From NCBI GenBank assembly GCA_019748195.1, contig JAIEPW010000078.1:1-54163 (forward strand): DNA of 54,163 bases, given 5' to 3'. The notes beneath the pieces are model-generated. The model did no database searches and was not told where the DNA came from. It saw nothing but the letters and a program-made list of their open reading frames with translations. Below, in pieces: positions 18,916 to 28,265 of this stretch (the stretch's first letter is position 1; every line of letters starts with the position of its first letter). The translations under genes were made by a program, and so were the position numbers. The stretch comes from Bryobacteraceae bacterium (GTDB lineage: Bacteria; Acidobacteriota; Terriglobia; Bryobacterales; Bryobacteraceae).

Positions 18916-21567
18916 TTGGCTGCCTCGCGCGACCAGCAAATTGAGGATCTCTTTCACGACGCCCTCGAACGCGGGCCGCACGTTCTTCTTTTCGCGGATT
19001 CCGCGATCCGGCGGGAAGTGGAACAGCTCCTGGAAAGCTATCGGGAATGGAGCGCCGCGCTTCCGCCGCCTTCGGCGGCACTGCCCCGATTCGGCCCCTA
19101 TCAATGCGAATCGATCCTGGGCGCCGGGGGCATGGGCACGGTGTACCGGGCTCACCGCGCCGACGGCCAGTTCCAGCAGGAAGTAGCGGTCAAGGTCCTG
19201 CGCGGGGCCTTCGCTTCGGAGGGATTCCGCGAGCGCTTCCTCAATGAACGCGAGATCCTGGCCCGCCTGAATCACCCCGGCGTCGCACGTCTGCTCGATG
19301 GCGGCATGACCCAGGAGAATCAGCCTTACCTGGTCATGGAGCTGGTCGCCGGCCAGCCCATGGATGAGTATTGCGACGCGCGCCGATTGGACCTTCCCAG
19401 CCGCCTGGCTTTATTCGACCAGGTTCTCGATGCCGTGGACTACGCCCATCGCCACCTGGTGGTACATCGAGACATCAAACCCGGCAATATTCTGGTCACC
19501 GGCGGGGGCCAAGCCAAGCTCCTCGATTTCGGAATGTCCAAGACGGCCGAGGCTGAGGACACCAACACGTCCACGCGCGCGCTTACGCCGCGTTACGCCA
19601 GCCCCGAGCAGTTGCGCGCGGAGCCGGTGGGCGTGGCCAGCGACGTTTACTCCGCCGCCATTCTGCTGTTCGAACTACTGACGGGAGCTCATCCGTTTGG
19701 CGACAGCTCCCTGACGCGCAGCCTGGAGATCGCCCGCGGCGCGGTGTCCGCGCAACCGGCTCCCTCCGCCGCGAGCGAAGCGGCCGCGCTCTCGCGAGGC
19801 GTTTCCCTCTCCGCCCTGCGCCACTCCTTGTCCGGCGATCTGGACGTAGTGCTGCGCAAGGCGCTGGAGCATGACCCTGTTCGCCGCTATCCATCCATCG
19901 CCCAATTTCGCGCCGATCTGCGCTGTGTCCGGGAAGGCCGGGTGGTTTCGGCGCGGCCCGCGTCGGCAGGCTATCGCGCGGCTCGCTTCGTTCGCCGCCA
20001 CAAGCTGCCGGTGGTGCTGGCGTCGGCTGCCGCCGTGGCAATGGCTGCCGGATTGATCGCTTCCCTTTGGCAGGCGCGCATCGCGCAGCGGCGCTTCGCG
20101 GAAGTGCGTTCCCTGGCCCGCTTTGTGGTTAACGATTGGAATTCGGAGCTGCAGCAGTTGCCGGGTTCGACAGCCTTACAGAAACGAAGCGTCGAGAAAT
20201 CGCTCGAGTATCTGGACCGCCTGGCGGGGGAAGCCGCGGGTGATCGCTCGCTGCGGCTCGAACTCGCCGAGGGCTACCTGCGGCTGGGCAACGTGCTGGG
20301 CAATCCCTTCCGCGCCAACCTCGGCGAACGGGGTCAGGCCGAGGCGGCTTACTCGAGAGGATTGCGAATCCTGGAGGGCCTGGGCGACGCGGTCCCGGTT
20401 CGGCGCCTGCGGGCCGAACTTCACCTCCAGCGCGGGGGCGTCCGTTCGTTCGGCGGCGACACGGAATCCGGTCTGGTGGAAATCCGGTCCGGCGTTGCCG
20501 AGTTGAAGAACCTGTCCGCCGCGCTTCCCGCCGATTCGAGCCTGCACCTGGCCGTGGCCCTCAGCCTGGAGTTCCTGGCCCGTCGATCCGCCGCCCAGGG
20601 GGGTCTCATCGAGACCGGGTTCACGCCGGCCGCCGCTGCCCTCTACGCGGACGCCACACGGGAGGCCTCCATTGCCTTGGGCACGGACGCCGCGCGTTCC
20701 AGCGCGCTGCGCCAGTTGGCGGCCATCGAAAACAGCCAGGCGATTCAGTTGGGCTCGGTCCAGCCCTCCGCGGCACTGGAGCGCCATCGCCAGGCGCTCG
20801 CCTACCTGGACCGTCTTCCGGCGCCGGAGCAGCTCAACCTGGAAGTCCGGCGCCTTCGCGCCAATATCCTGATCAACCGTGGTTTCGCCCTCGGCCAGGC
20901 CGGACGGCACGCGGAGGGGATCGCCGACGCGCAGCGGGCCGGAGAAATTCTGGAGGCGTGGCTCCACCAGGATCCCGGCAACACGGCCGCCCGATATCAG
21001 CTTACGACCGTTCATCGCACCATCGGCCTGATCGAGAGCTACCGCCGCCGGGATCGCGAGGCCGCGAAAGCGTTTGAAGCCGCGGCCGATCTGCACGGCC
21101 AGCTTCTTCAGGTGGATCCGGAGAACCTGAACTACCGCTACCTCCGTTCCGAGATGCTGGTTCGCGCCGGAAACTCGTGGGCCGCGGCGGGAGATCGTGC
21201 CGGCGCCCGCGATCGCTCTGCCGAGGGGCTGCGGCTTATGGCCCAGCTCGCCGCCGGGCCCAAACCCAACTTGAGTGCTGTCTTCGGCGCATGCCGGTGG
21301 CTGGTGGAGACTCGCGTTGCCGCCCTGCGGGATTTCACGCGCGCGGCGCACTTCTGCCGTCAGGCAAAGCAACTGACCAACCATTCCGATCCCGACGCCT
21401 ACGCCGGCTTGGCGGCGGCCGAGTTCGGGATTGGCAACCGCGCCGCGGCCATCCGCGAACTCAACCAGGCCATCGCGCTGCTGCCGCCGGCCGAGCCGGG
21501 GAAGCCGGTGAGCCAGCAGCGCCGGGACATGGAAGCGGGCTTGCGCCAATACCAGAGGATTCCCTGA
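18916..21567 (+). CDS. Transmembrane Ser/Thr protein kinase with TPR-like sensor region
   Basis: An 883-residue PASTA-less Hanks-type kinase. The TTG start is supported by AGGAGGA about six bases upstream. Kinase domain about 59-345: glycine loop GAGGMGTVY (69-77), Lys93 in AVKVL, HRD catalytic loop at 184-186 (HRDIKPGNI), DFG at 204-206 and SPEQ at 229-232. All catalytic residues are present, so it should be active. A transmembrane helix lies at about 365-385 (LPVVLASAAAVAMAAGLIAS). The outer 490 residues are helical and TPR-like. Probably phosphorylates partners including the adjacent sigma factor, which is inference from gene pairing. Confidence 0.93.
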   Translation: MAASRDQQIEDLFHDALERGPHVLLFADSAIRREVEQLLESYREWSAALPPPSAALPRFGPYQCESILGAGGMGTVYRAHRADGQFQQEVAVKVLRGAFASEGFRERFLNEREILARLNHPGVARLLDGGMTQENQPYLVMELVAGQPMDEYCDARRLDLPSRLALFDQVLDAVDYAHRHLVVHRDIKPGNILVTGGGQAKLLDFGMSKTAEAEDTNTSTRALTPRYASPEQLRAEPVGVASDVYSAAILLFELLTGAHPFGDSSLTRSLEIARGAVSAQPAPSAASEAAALSRGVSLSALRHSLSGDLDVVLRKALEHDPVRRYPSIAQFRADLRCVREGRVVSARPASAGYRAARFVRRHKLPVVLASAAAVAMAAGLIASLWQARIAQRRFAEVRSLARFVVNDWNSELQQLPGSTALQKRSVEKSLEYLDRLAGEAAGDRSLRLELAEGYLRLGNVLGNPFRANLGERGQAEAAYSRGLRILEGLGDAVPVRRLRAELHLQRGGVRSFGGDTESGLVEIRSGVAELKNLSAALPADSSLHLAVALSLEFLARRSAAQGGLIETGFTPAAAALYADATREASIALGTDAARSSALRQLAAIENSQAIQLGSVQPSAALERHRQALAYLDRLPAPEQLNLEVRRLRANILINRGFALGQAGRHAEGIADAQRAGEILEAWLHQDPGNTAARYQLTTVHRTIGLIESYRRRDREAAKAFEAAADLHGQLLQVDPENLNYRYLRSEMLVRAGNSWAAAGDRAGARDRSAEGLRLMAQLAAGPKPNLSAVFGACRWLVETRVAALRDFTRAAHFCRQAKQLTNHSDPDAYAGLAAAEFGIGNRAAAIRELNQAIALLPPAEPGKPVSQQRRDMEAGLRQYQRIP

Positions 21568-21910
21568 GGTCCGGCCGCGCACCCTGGGTGGGTGTGTCAC
21601 AGGGACACAGTTGCACGCTACCAGGCCCCGGTCCGGATCGGAACCAAGCTCCTAAGCTGCTGAGAACAGGGAACACCAGCAATGGCTGCCGATTTGCCTT
21701 AAGAGACTGCGAATTGATGGTAGTACCCTTTTAAACCTGCCCTCTGCTTGCAACGGGTGGGGACGGGAGAAGCGAGTCGGCTGAGAAAATACAGCGTGCT
21801 TGCGGGAGTTCGAGTTTGGAAGTTCAAACCGCTCCTTCCTTCGTTCCGGCAAGTTGCAAACAGAGGGGCTTTTTTTGAGCCGTGACTCGTAACGTCTTTA
21901 TTTTTTTACG

Positions 21911-22097
21911 GTTTTCACCCCAGGGATCAGGGTTTCGGTGATCGGGCAGATATTTCAAGCGCGGAACTTGATTGGACGCGGGCCGCGTGGGGAGTATTTG
22001 TCCGGGCTGACGCCGGATCTCAGCCCGTCTTGGGCAAGCCGCATCGGGAAAGGTATCCGACTGCTACCTCAGGCACCGATTCCGATGCGGCTTTTTC
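21911..22097 (+). ncRNA. Candidate structured small RNA
   Basis: Three hairpins follow one another on the plus strand: GATCA/TGATC near 21930, the 8-bp stem CGGGCTGA/TCAGCCCG (22003-22010 with 22020-22027), and the 12-bp stem AAGCCGCATCGG/CCGATGCGGCTT (22036-22047 with 22082-22093) that ends in a T-run. The long loop of the last contains a small AGGTA/TACCT helix. Upstream, TTGAGC (21875) and TATTTT (21899) are spaced 18 bp apart as possible -35 and -10 boxes, giving a start near 21911. No known RNA family was recognised. It could instead be only a late terminator for the kinase operon. Confidence 0.35.
22036..22097 (+). terminator. Rho-independent terminator
   Basis: A 12-bp perfect stem AAGCCGCATCGG/CCGATGCGGCTT with a 34-base loop, followed by TTTCTG so that the transcript ends in a run of five T from the stem edge. 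Only the plus-strand side has the T-run. It would stop either the candidate small RNA or read-through from the kinase gene 470 bp upstream. Confidence 0.65.
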
Positions 22098-22265
22098 TGC
22101 CCCCGGACCGCCGTCATAAAACCATCGGCAGCAACTACTTCTGACCGCAACCGGTATTGCGGCTGGGCCTCGGAGTCCCCGGGTCCCGGTTCTCCGATCC
22201 GTAATCATAGCATCATTCCAGCCGCCGGATGCAAACCTCTCCTTCAAGATTGCGGGGGGATGTGG

Positions 22266-22559
22266 CTACCATGCCAGCGTTCCGGTTCGCGGAGCTTCCT
22301 CCGGATTCGGAAGATAGACCGTGCCACAGCGTTCGCAGCGATACAGCTCCGGCTGGCCGCGCAATTCCGCTGCTACTTCGGGACTCAGATCGAAGTAGCG
22401 CTTCAAGTGCCCCGCGCACAGCTTGCCTTTCTCGTTCTTCTCGTCACAGGCCCGCATCCGGGGCACGCGGCGTTTCACCTTCAAACCGGAGGGCAGCGTA
22501 CGGATCAAGCCGGAAGGCGGGAATCGGGCATCGGCATACTTGGGGGTGGCGCCGGACAT
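22266..22559 (-). CDS. Small zinc-ribbon-like protein
   Basis: A 97-residue protein starting MSGATPKYADARF. It has a Cys-rich pattern: MRACDEKNEKGKLCAGHLKRYF followed by LYRCERCGTVYLP, so two Cys plus a His and a CxxC pair could bind zinc. It is basic in the middle (SGLKVKRRVPRMR). The start codon lies 4 bases after the stop of the DUF418 gene on the same strand, so they are co-transcribed. Function unknown; similar short proteins occur in Acidobacteria. Confidence 0.7.
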   Translation of the reverse strand: MSGATPKYADARFPPSGLIRTLPSGLKVKRRVPRMRACDEKNEKGKLCAGHLKRYFDLSPEVAAELRGQPELYRCERCGTVYLPNPEEAPRTGTLAW

Positions 22560-22563
22560 CTCT

Positions 22564-23958
22564 TCAGTTCTCCTTCGCATCGGGCGGCGCGGCGGCGGGC
22601 ACCGTCTCCAGATTATCCTCGGAGTCCACCGGCGTTCCGGCCAGCGATACCTCGGGCTCACCCAGGTGATGCCGCATCGGCTGGCGCTTCCAATACGTCA
22701 GGGACCGCCAGCCCCATTCGAGGGGTCCGAACTGGAAGTGACGCAGCCAGATGGGGGAGACAATCAGTTGCGCGGTCCAAATCGCGAGCACGATGAAATA
22801 CAACTGATAGCGCTGCAACTGGCCCATCCAGCCGAGCCCGTAGCCATAGAAGAGGAAGCCGCACACCACCGAGTGCGTGATGTAATTGGAAAACGCCATC
22901 TGCCCCACGGCCGACAGGCGCGAGGTGAGCCAGGTGAGCGCGCCCGCCTTCACCACGATCATCAGCAGCGCCATGTAGGCGATGGACACCGGCACGCGTC
23001 CGATCTCATAGCCCACGAAGTTGAACGCACCGGCGATGGGATCGAAATTCTGCCGCATCATGAACCAGGCGGTTACCGAGTTCACGGCCACGCCGAAAGT
23101 CATCGAGACCGCGGCCATCCAGGCATAGAAGCGGAAGCTGCGCTCCGCCGTCAGGATCCCCAGTTTCAGGAAGGCGATTCCGACGAACATCATCGACAGC
23201 ATGTCCCAGTTGAACGGCGACCAGTAGGGCATGGCGTGGAAGCGCATCACCTGCCTGGCGCGCTGCTTCAGCACGCTGAGATAATTGCCGCGATAGGCGT
23301 CGACCTCTTTCTTCACGTCCTCGGGCGACGGCTTGACGGACTTCAGCGTCTCCTTCCAGGCGTCGAGTTCCTTCTTCTGGTCCTCGGTGAGCTTCCTGCC
23401 CTCCTTTTCGAGAGCCATGGCCGCTTCGCCCTTCTTCTGCCGTTCGCGCAGGTCGAACCCCTGTCCGATACCGGCTCCGGTCAGCAGCAGGATCTGGACG
23501 GTGGCCAGGATCAGCAGCCACTTGGGCGACATCTTGCGAAACGGGAACAGCATCAGGCCCATCAGCGCGTAGGGGTAGAGGATATCGCCCCACCACACCA
23601 GAAACGCGTGCACGATGCCGAACAAGCCCAGCCACAGGGTGCGGCGGTAGTACACGTCGGCGATGTCCAGACCGGCGCCCTTGGTCTCTCCGCGCGTGAT
23701 CAGCAGCACCGCGCTGGCGCCGAACATCATGGAGAAGATGCCGCGCATCTTGCCTTCCGCCAGGATGTACTGCAGCACGATGGCCCACTTGTTCACCGGC
23801 GCGTCCCCTCCGCCGTAGGCGGGGTTCATGTAGCCCGCCTCCGGATAGGCGAACGTCACAATGTTCATCAGCAGAATGCCGAGCAGCGCGAAGCCGCGCA
23901 GCGCGTCGATGGAATACAGCCGGTCGGCGTTGGACACGGGTCCAGCGTGTGCCGTCAT
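22564..23958 (-). CDS. DUF418-domain membrane protein (YeiB-like)
   Basis: A 464-residue polytopic inner-membrane protein. The opening RLYSIDALRGFALLGILLMN is the hallmark of the acyltransferase-like/DUF418 superfamily, and the C-terminal DUF418 part is seen in SAVGQMAFSNYITHSV and FQFGPLEWGWRSLTYW. About ten membrane spans are evident. Between the first and second halves lies a charged helical segment (about 165-225, ERQKKGEAAMALEKEG and KKELDAWKETLKSVKP). The family has no settled function; transport or modification of an envelope component is guessed. It heads a two-gene unit with the zinc-ribbon protein and diverges from the S9 peptidase. Confidence 0.87.
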   Translation of the reverse strand: MTAHAGPVSNADRLYSIDALRGFALLGILLMNIVTFAYPEAGYMNPAYGGGDAPVNKWAIVLQYILAEGKMRGIFSMMFGASAVLLITRGETKGAGLDIADVYYRRTLWLGLFGIVHAFLVWWGDILYPYALMGLMLFPFRKMSPKWLLILATVQILLLTGAGIGQGFDLRERQKKGEAAMALEKEGRKLTEDQKKELDAWKETLKSVKPSPEDVKKEVDAYRGNYLSVLKQRARQVMRFHAMPYWSPFNWDMLSMMFVGIAFLKLGILTAERSFRFYAWMAAVSMTFGVAVNSVTAWFMMRQNFDPIAGAFNFVGYEIGRVPVSIAYMALLMIVVKAGALTWLTSRLSAVGQMAFSNYITHSVVCGFLFYGYGLGWMGQLQRYQLYFIVLAIWTAQLIVSPIWLRHFQFGPLEWGWRSLTYWKRQPMRHHLGEPEVSLAGTPVDSEDNLETVPAAAPPDAKEN

Positions 23959-24021
23959 TCGGACCTCCAGTTGACTTGTAAATAAATGTTAGCTGACCGG
24001 ACAGGCGATAGAATAGTGGTT

Positions 24022-26085
24022 ATGAGCCGATGCCTTTTGCTGCTGGTGCTGCTGCTGGAAATGGCGGGCCCGAAGCGTCTTTCCGCGCAGAAGTTGTTCG
24101 ATGTTTCCGCGCTTCTGCGGCTGCAGCGGATCAGTGAACCTCAGCTTTCCCCGGACGGGAAGACCATCGCCTTCACCGTCCAGACGGTGGATGTCGAGAA
24201 GAACACGAAACCCAAGCACATTTGGGTGGCGCCGCTGGATGGGGGCGCCGCGCGGCAGATCACCACCGCCGGTACCGCCAACGAGCGCCCGCGCTGGACG
24301 CCCGATTCCTCGCGGATCGTATTCATCTCCAATCGGGAAGGCGGCTCACAGGTCTGGTCCATGGCCGCCGACGGCGGCGACGCCCGGCAGATCACGAAAA
24401 TCTCCACCGAGGCTTCCGGCGTTCTGGTTTCCCCGGACGGCAAGAAGATCGTGTTCCTGAGCAATGTTTATCCGGAGTGCGGGTCCACTTCGGTGTTCGA
24501 CGACGCCTGCAACAAGCTCCGTCTGGACGCCGAGGAAAAGAGCAAGGTGAAGGCGAGAGTCTACACCAGCCTGCTGTACCGCCACTGGACCGAATGGCAG
24601 GGCAAGCGCCGGCAGCACCTGCTGGCGGCGAACATCGACGGCAGCGACGTGAAGGACCTGACTCCAGGCAATCGCGACGTGCCTCCGTTCTCGCTCGGCG
24701 GACCCGACGACTACGCGATCTCGCCGGATTCGGGAGAAGTCGCTTACGTGGCCAACACCGATCCGGTGCCGGCCACCAGCACCAACCACGACATTTACAC
24801 GGTGGCCATCGACGGCGGGGAGGCGCGCAAGATCACGCCGGGCGCGGGCGCGGACACCGGTCCGCTCTACTCACCCGACGGCAAATACCTCGCCTACCGT
24901 TCGCAGTCCCGCGCGGGCTATGAAAGCGACCGGTGGCGCCTGCTGGTCAGCGATCGCCAGACCGGGCGGACCACCAACCTGACCGAGAATCTCGATCGCA
25001 ACGTACAGAGCTTCACGTGGTTCCCCGATTCGAGCCGGTTGTTTTTCGTCGTGGAGGATCGCGGACGGCACGGGGTGCAGATGGTTCCGGTTCGCGGCGG
25101 CGGCGCGCGATCGATCATCACCGGATCGACGACCATCGACGATGTGCAGTTTTCGCCCGACGGCAAGACGCTGGTGTACACGGAATCGACGGGCGCCAAG
25201 CCGGCGGCGATCTACCGCGTATCGTCCAGCGGAGGCTCGCCCGCGACGTTGACCCATTTGAATGATTCGGTGCTGGCTGAATATTCGCTGAAGGCGTTCG
25301 AGGAGTTGTGGGTGGAAGGCGCGGACAAGACGCGTGTCCACAGTTTCATCCTGAAGCCGCCGTCGTTTAAAGCGGGCGACAAGTACCCGGTGCTGTTCCT
25401 GATCCATGGCGGGCCGCAGGGCGCGTGGTCGGAAAGCTGGGGCTATCGCTGGAACCCGCAGGTTTTCGCCGCGCAGGGATTCGTGGTGGTGATGCCGAAT
25501 CCGCGAGGCTCCACCGGATACGGCCAGAAGTTCACCGACGAGATCAATTCGGACTGGGGCGGCAAGGTCTACGAAGATCTGATGGCGGTGGTGGACCACG
25601 TGGCGGCGCAGCCCTGGGCGGACGCCGACCGCCTGGCGGCGGCGGGAGGATCGTACGGCGGCTACATGGTCAACTGGTTGCTGGGGCACAGCAATCGCTT
25701 CAAGGCTTTTGTGTCCCACGCGGGCGTGTTCGACCTGCGCAGCATGGCCGGGGAGACCGAGGAGCTATGGTTTCCGCTGTGGGAGTTCCGCGGCATGCCC
25801 TGGGACAACCCGGACGTCTATCAGCGCTGGTCGCCCAGTTTCTACGTGAAGGACTTCAAAACGCCGACCCTGGTGATTCACGGCGAACTGGATTACCGTG
25901 TGCCGGTAGGCCAGGGGTTGCAGTTGTTCACCGGACTGCAAATGCAGAAGGTGCCATCCAAGATGCTGCTGTTCCCCGACGAGGGCCATTGGATCGGCAA
26001 GCCGCAGAACACGGTTCTCTGGTACGGCACGTTCCTGGAGTGGATCACGGAGTGGACGCGCAAGGTGGAGCCCGCTCAGCCTTGA
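24022..26085 (+). CDS. Exported S9-family peptidase (dipeptidyl/acylaminoacyl peptidase)
   Basis: A 687-residue serine peptidase with a signal peptide (MSRCLLLLVLLLEMAG). Residues about 30-410 form a WD40/TolB-like propeller with blades such as LSPDGKTIAFTVQ and FSPDGKTLVYTE that gates access. The C-terminal alpha/beta-hydrolase domain holds the triad: Ser544 in GGSYGGYM, Asp624 in GELDYRVP and His656 in DEGHWI. Such enzymes trim peptides in the periplasm. The ATG at 24022 is used because it opens the signal peptide; the frame continues 12 codons upstream. Convergent with the GGDEF-EAL gene, 7 bases apart. Confidence 0.93.
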   Translation: MSRCLLLLVLLLEMAGPKRLSAQKLFDVSALLRLQRISEPQLSPDGKTIAFTVQTVDVEKNTKPKHIWVAPLDGGAARQITTAGTANERPRWTPDSSRIVFISNREGGSQVWSMAADGGDARQITKISTEASGVLVSPDGKKIVFLSNVYPECGSTSVFDDACNKLRLDAEEKSKVKARVYTSLLYRHWTEWQGKRRQHLLAANIDGSDVKDLTPGNRDVPPFSLGGPDDYAISPDSGEVAYVANTDPVPATSTNHDIYTVAIDGGEARKITPGAGADTGPLYSPDGKYLAYRSQSRAGYESDRWRLLVSDRQTGRTTNLTENLDRNVQSFTWFPDSSRLFFVVEDRGRHGVQMVPVRGGGARSIITGSTTIDDVQFSPDGKTLVYTESTGAKPAAIYRVSSSGGSPATLTHLNDSVLAEYSLKAFEELWVEGADKTRVHSFILKPPSFKAGDKYPVLFLIHGGPQGAWSESWGYRWNPQVFAAQGFVVVMPNPRGSTGYGQKFTDEINSDWGGKVYEDLMAVVDHVAAQPWADADRLAAAGGSYGGYMVNWLLGHSNRFKAFVSHAGVFDLRSMAGETEELWFPLWEFRGMPWDNPDVYQRWSPSFYVKDFKTPTLVIHGELDYRVPVGQGLQLFTGLQMQKVPSKMLLFPDEGHWIGKPQNTVLWYGTFLEWITEWTRKVEPAQP

Positions 26086-26092
26086 TGCGGGG

Positions 26093-28132
26093 TCAGGCCC
26101 GCACGGTGGAAGCGAGCTTGGACTGGCGCACCAGTTCCTCCGCCGCCTCCGGATGCAGCGGCGGGGAGAAGAGGAAGCCCTGGCCGTACTGGCAACCCAT
26201 GCCTTGCAACTCGCGCGCCTGCGCCTCGGTTTCGATGCCTTCCGCGATGACGGCGATGCCCAGGCTGCGCGCCAGGCGGATGATGGTCCCGATGATCACC
26301 TGATGGCGGTCGGCGGTGGCCATGGCCTTGACGAAGCTGCCGTCGATTTTCAATTGCGTGATGGGAAAGCGCGCCAGGTAGCTCAGCGAGGAATAGCCGA
26401 TCCCGAAATCGTCCAGGCAAATGCCGACATTGAGGGAGCGCAGACGGCCGATGGCGGCCTCCGACAGGGTCCCGCGCTCCACCAGCATGCGCTCGGTCAG
26501 CTCCAGGTTGATGCGCCGGGAATCGATGCGAACGTTGCGCAGCATCTCATGGAGGCGATCGGGAAAATCCGGACGCAGCAGGCTGGCGGGGGAGAGATTG
26601 ATGTTCATGCCCAGACCGGAGCTGAACGGGCCGGCTCCGAACCACTTCCGGCATTGCACCAGCGCGCTTTCGAGCATCCATTCGTCGATGGGGACGATCA
26701 GCCCCGTTTCCTCGGCCATCCGCATGAACTCCTCGGCGGCCAGCAGCCCGCGAACGGGATGCTGCCAGCGCGCCAGGGTTTCGAACGCGGCGAGCTTGCG
26801 CGATTGCAGCACGACGATCGGCTGGTAGTGCATGATGAACTCGCCATGCTGCACCGCGGCCCGCAGGTCGTGCTCCAGCAGGAAGGCGCTCATCGCCGAA
26901 GAGTGCATGCCGTGTTCGAAGACCACGGCGCAGGCGCGGCCCTGCGCCTTGGCCCGGTACATGGCGGCATCGGCGTCGCGCAGCATCGCGATGGAATCCT
27001 GATAATTCGCGGTGCTGAGCGCGATGCCGATCGAAACCGTGGGGTAGACGTCCTGGCCGCCGAGCCGGACGGGCGCCTGCACGACCTCGGCGATGCGGGC
27101 GGCCACCGAGGTCGCCTCGCCGGCGTCGCGCACCTCCTCGAGCAGGATGGTGAACTCGTCGCCGCCCAGCCGGGCCAGCGTGTGCGCGGGGCTCACCGCT
27201 CCGCGGAAACGCCGCCCGAGTTCCATCAGCAGTTGATCTCCGACGAGGTGGCCCATGCTGTCGTTGATCATCTTGAAGCGATCGAGGTCCAGGAACAAGA
27301 CGGCGAACTCGCGGTGGCGGTCCGCGCGCCAGCGAGCCAGCCGGTGCGCCAGGCGATCGAGAAACAGCGTCCGGTTGGCCAGCCCGGTGAGGGAATCATG
27401 CAGCGCGTCGTGCAGCAATTGCTCTTCGATCAGCTTGCGTCCGGTGATCTCGGTGATCGATCCCGAAACCCTCTGGGCGATTCCCGCGGAGTCGCGCGTC
27501 ACCAGCGCGCGGCAATGCACCCACCGGTAGGCGCCGTCGGTATGGCGCACGCGGCATTCCAGCTCCACCCGCGGCGACAGTCCGGCGATATGCGAGCTGA
27601 CGCTGCCCCGCAGCCGCTCCGCGTCGTCGGGATGAATCCGGTCAAACCATTCGGCGGAGCGAAGCGGGCGGGCATCCAGCGCCAGCCCGTGGATCTCGAA
27701 CCAGCGCACGGAAACGAAGAACTCGTCGCGAGCCAGATCCCATTCCCAGATGCCGTCGTGGGAGCCTTCGATCACCCGCCGGCAGCGGCCCAGGTCCAAG
27801 ACCTCGCGGTCGACTTCCAGGTCGCGAACACGGACAATCGCCTCGCGCAGAGTCGCCGCCGGCGACACGCCGTTTTCCAGGATCAGCACCGGCACGGCTC
27901 CCGTGGCGGACGCCGCCTGCCGCACGGCGTCTTGGAACACCTGGCCGGACACATCGGAGTCGACGCACACCGCGTCCACTTCCTGGCCTTTCCATTCTTC
28001 GGGAACCAGGATCTCGCAGGGCAGCCTCTCTAAGGCGAGTTGATTCGACAGCACCGCCAGATTGCCCGGTGCACTGTAAAAGTACAGAACCCGGAAAACG
28101 TCCGAGGCGGCGTTCTGAACGGATTCTTGCAT
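26093..28132 (-). CDS. PAS-GGDEF-EAL protein (c-di-GMP turnover)
   Basis: A 679-residue bifunctional c-di-GMP protein. Residues about 10-110 resemble a degenerate receiver domain; a PAS domain with PAC motif follows (118-231, DGIWEWDLARDEFF, YRWVHCRALVTRD). The GGDEF motif is intact at about 323-327 (LARLGGDEF), so diguanylate cyclase activity is possible, but the inhibitory RxxD site upstream is absent. The EAL domain shows ETLARW in place of EALxRW, with NINLSP, ELTE, DDFGIGYSS, KIDGSFV and EGIETEAQ all kept, so phosphodiesterase activity is likely. ATG at 28132 has AGAGGT upstream; a GTG at 28189 is less likely. No transmembrane helix is seen. Confidence 0.92.
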   Translation of the reverse strand: MQESVQNAASDVFRVLYFYSAPGNLAVLSNQLALERLPCEILVPEEWKGQEVDAVCVDSDVSGQVFQDAVRQAASATGAVPVLILENGVSPAATLREAIVRVRDLEVDREVLDLGRCRRVIEGSHDGIWEWDLARDEFFVSVRWFEIHGLALDARPLRSAEWFDRIHPDDAERLRGSVSSHIAGLSPRVELECRVRHTDGAYRWVHCRALVTRDSAGIAQRVSGSITEITGRKLIEEQLLHDALHDSLTGLANRTLFLDRLAHRLARWRADRHREFAVLFLDLDRFKMINDSMGHLVGDQLLMELGRRFRGAVSPAHTLARLGGDEFTILLEEVRDAGEATSVAARIAEVVQAPVRLGGQDVYPTVSIGIALSTANYQDSIAMLRDADAAMYRAKAQGRACAVVFEHGMHSSAMSAFLLEHDLRAAVQHGEFIMHYQPIVVLQSRKLAAFETLARWQHPVRGLLAAEEFMRMAEETGLIVPIDEWMLESALVQCRKWFGAGPFSSGLGMNINLSPASLLRPDFPDRLHEMLRNVRIDSRRINLELTERMLVERGTLSEAAIGRLRSLNVGICLDDFGIGYSSLSYLARFPITQLKIDGSFVKAMATADRHQVIIGTIIRLARSLGIAVIAEGIETEAQARELQGMGCQYGQGFLFSPPLHPEAAEELVRQSKLASTVRA

Positions 28133-28265
28133 CAGACCTCTGATCGCGGTTCCTGTCAGCCCGAGGGGGGCAGGGCTCGCGCCATCCACCTGTACATCCG
28201 TGACGCGAGAGTGATTGAGGCCAAGAATAACAGACTATCCGAGCAATTAACAATAGGCCGTCGTT

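Larger units (their letters stand above)
21568..22265. other. Gene-free region of about 700 bp
   Basis: Between the kinase gene and the zinc-ribbon gene. It contains an AT-rich block with T-runs at 21870-21907, several hairpins and a strong plus-strand terminator ending near 22097. No protein-coding frame has a credible start or family resemblance. The structured half is described separately as a small-RNA candidate. Confidence 0.6.

Noticed and set aside
19062-19080. Hairpin GCCGCC-TTC-GGCGGC similar to the repeat-array hairpins.
   Set aside because: It lies inside the kinase coding region and encodes the normal Pro/Ala-rich linker, without the CCGTAGTG box.
21780-21860. Possible tRNA-like or attachment-site sequence near GGAGTTCGAGTTTGGAAGTTC.
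   Set aside because: No cloverleaf with acceptor and anticodon arms can be formed and no integrase is nearby.
26761-26800. EAL motif changed to ETL in the c-di-GMP protein, first read as loss of activity.
   Set aside because: The metal-binding Glu is kept and all other catalytic motifs are present; the second position is known to vary.
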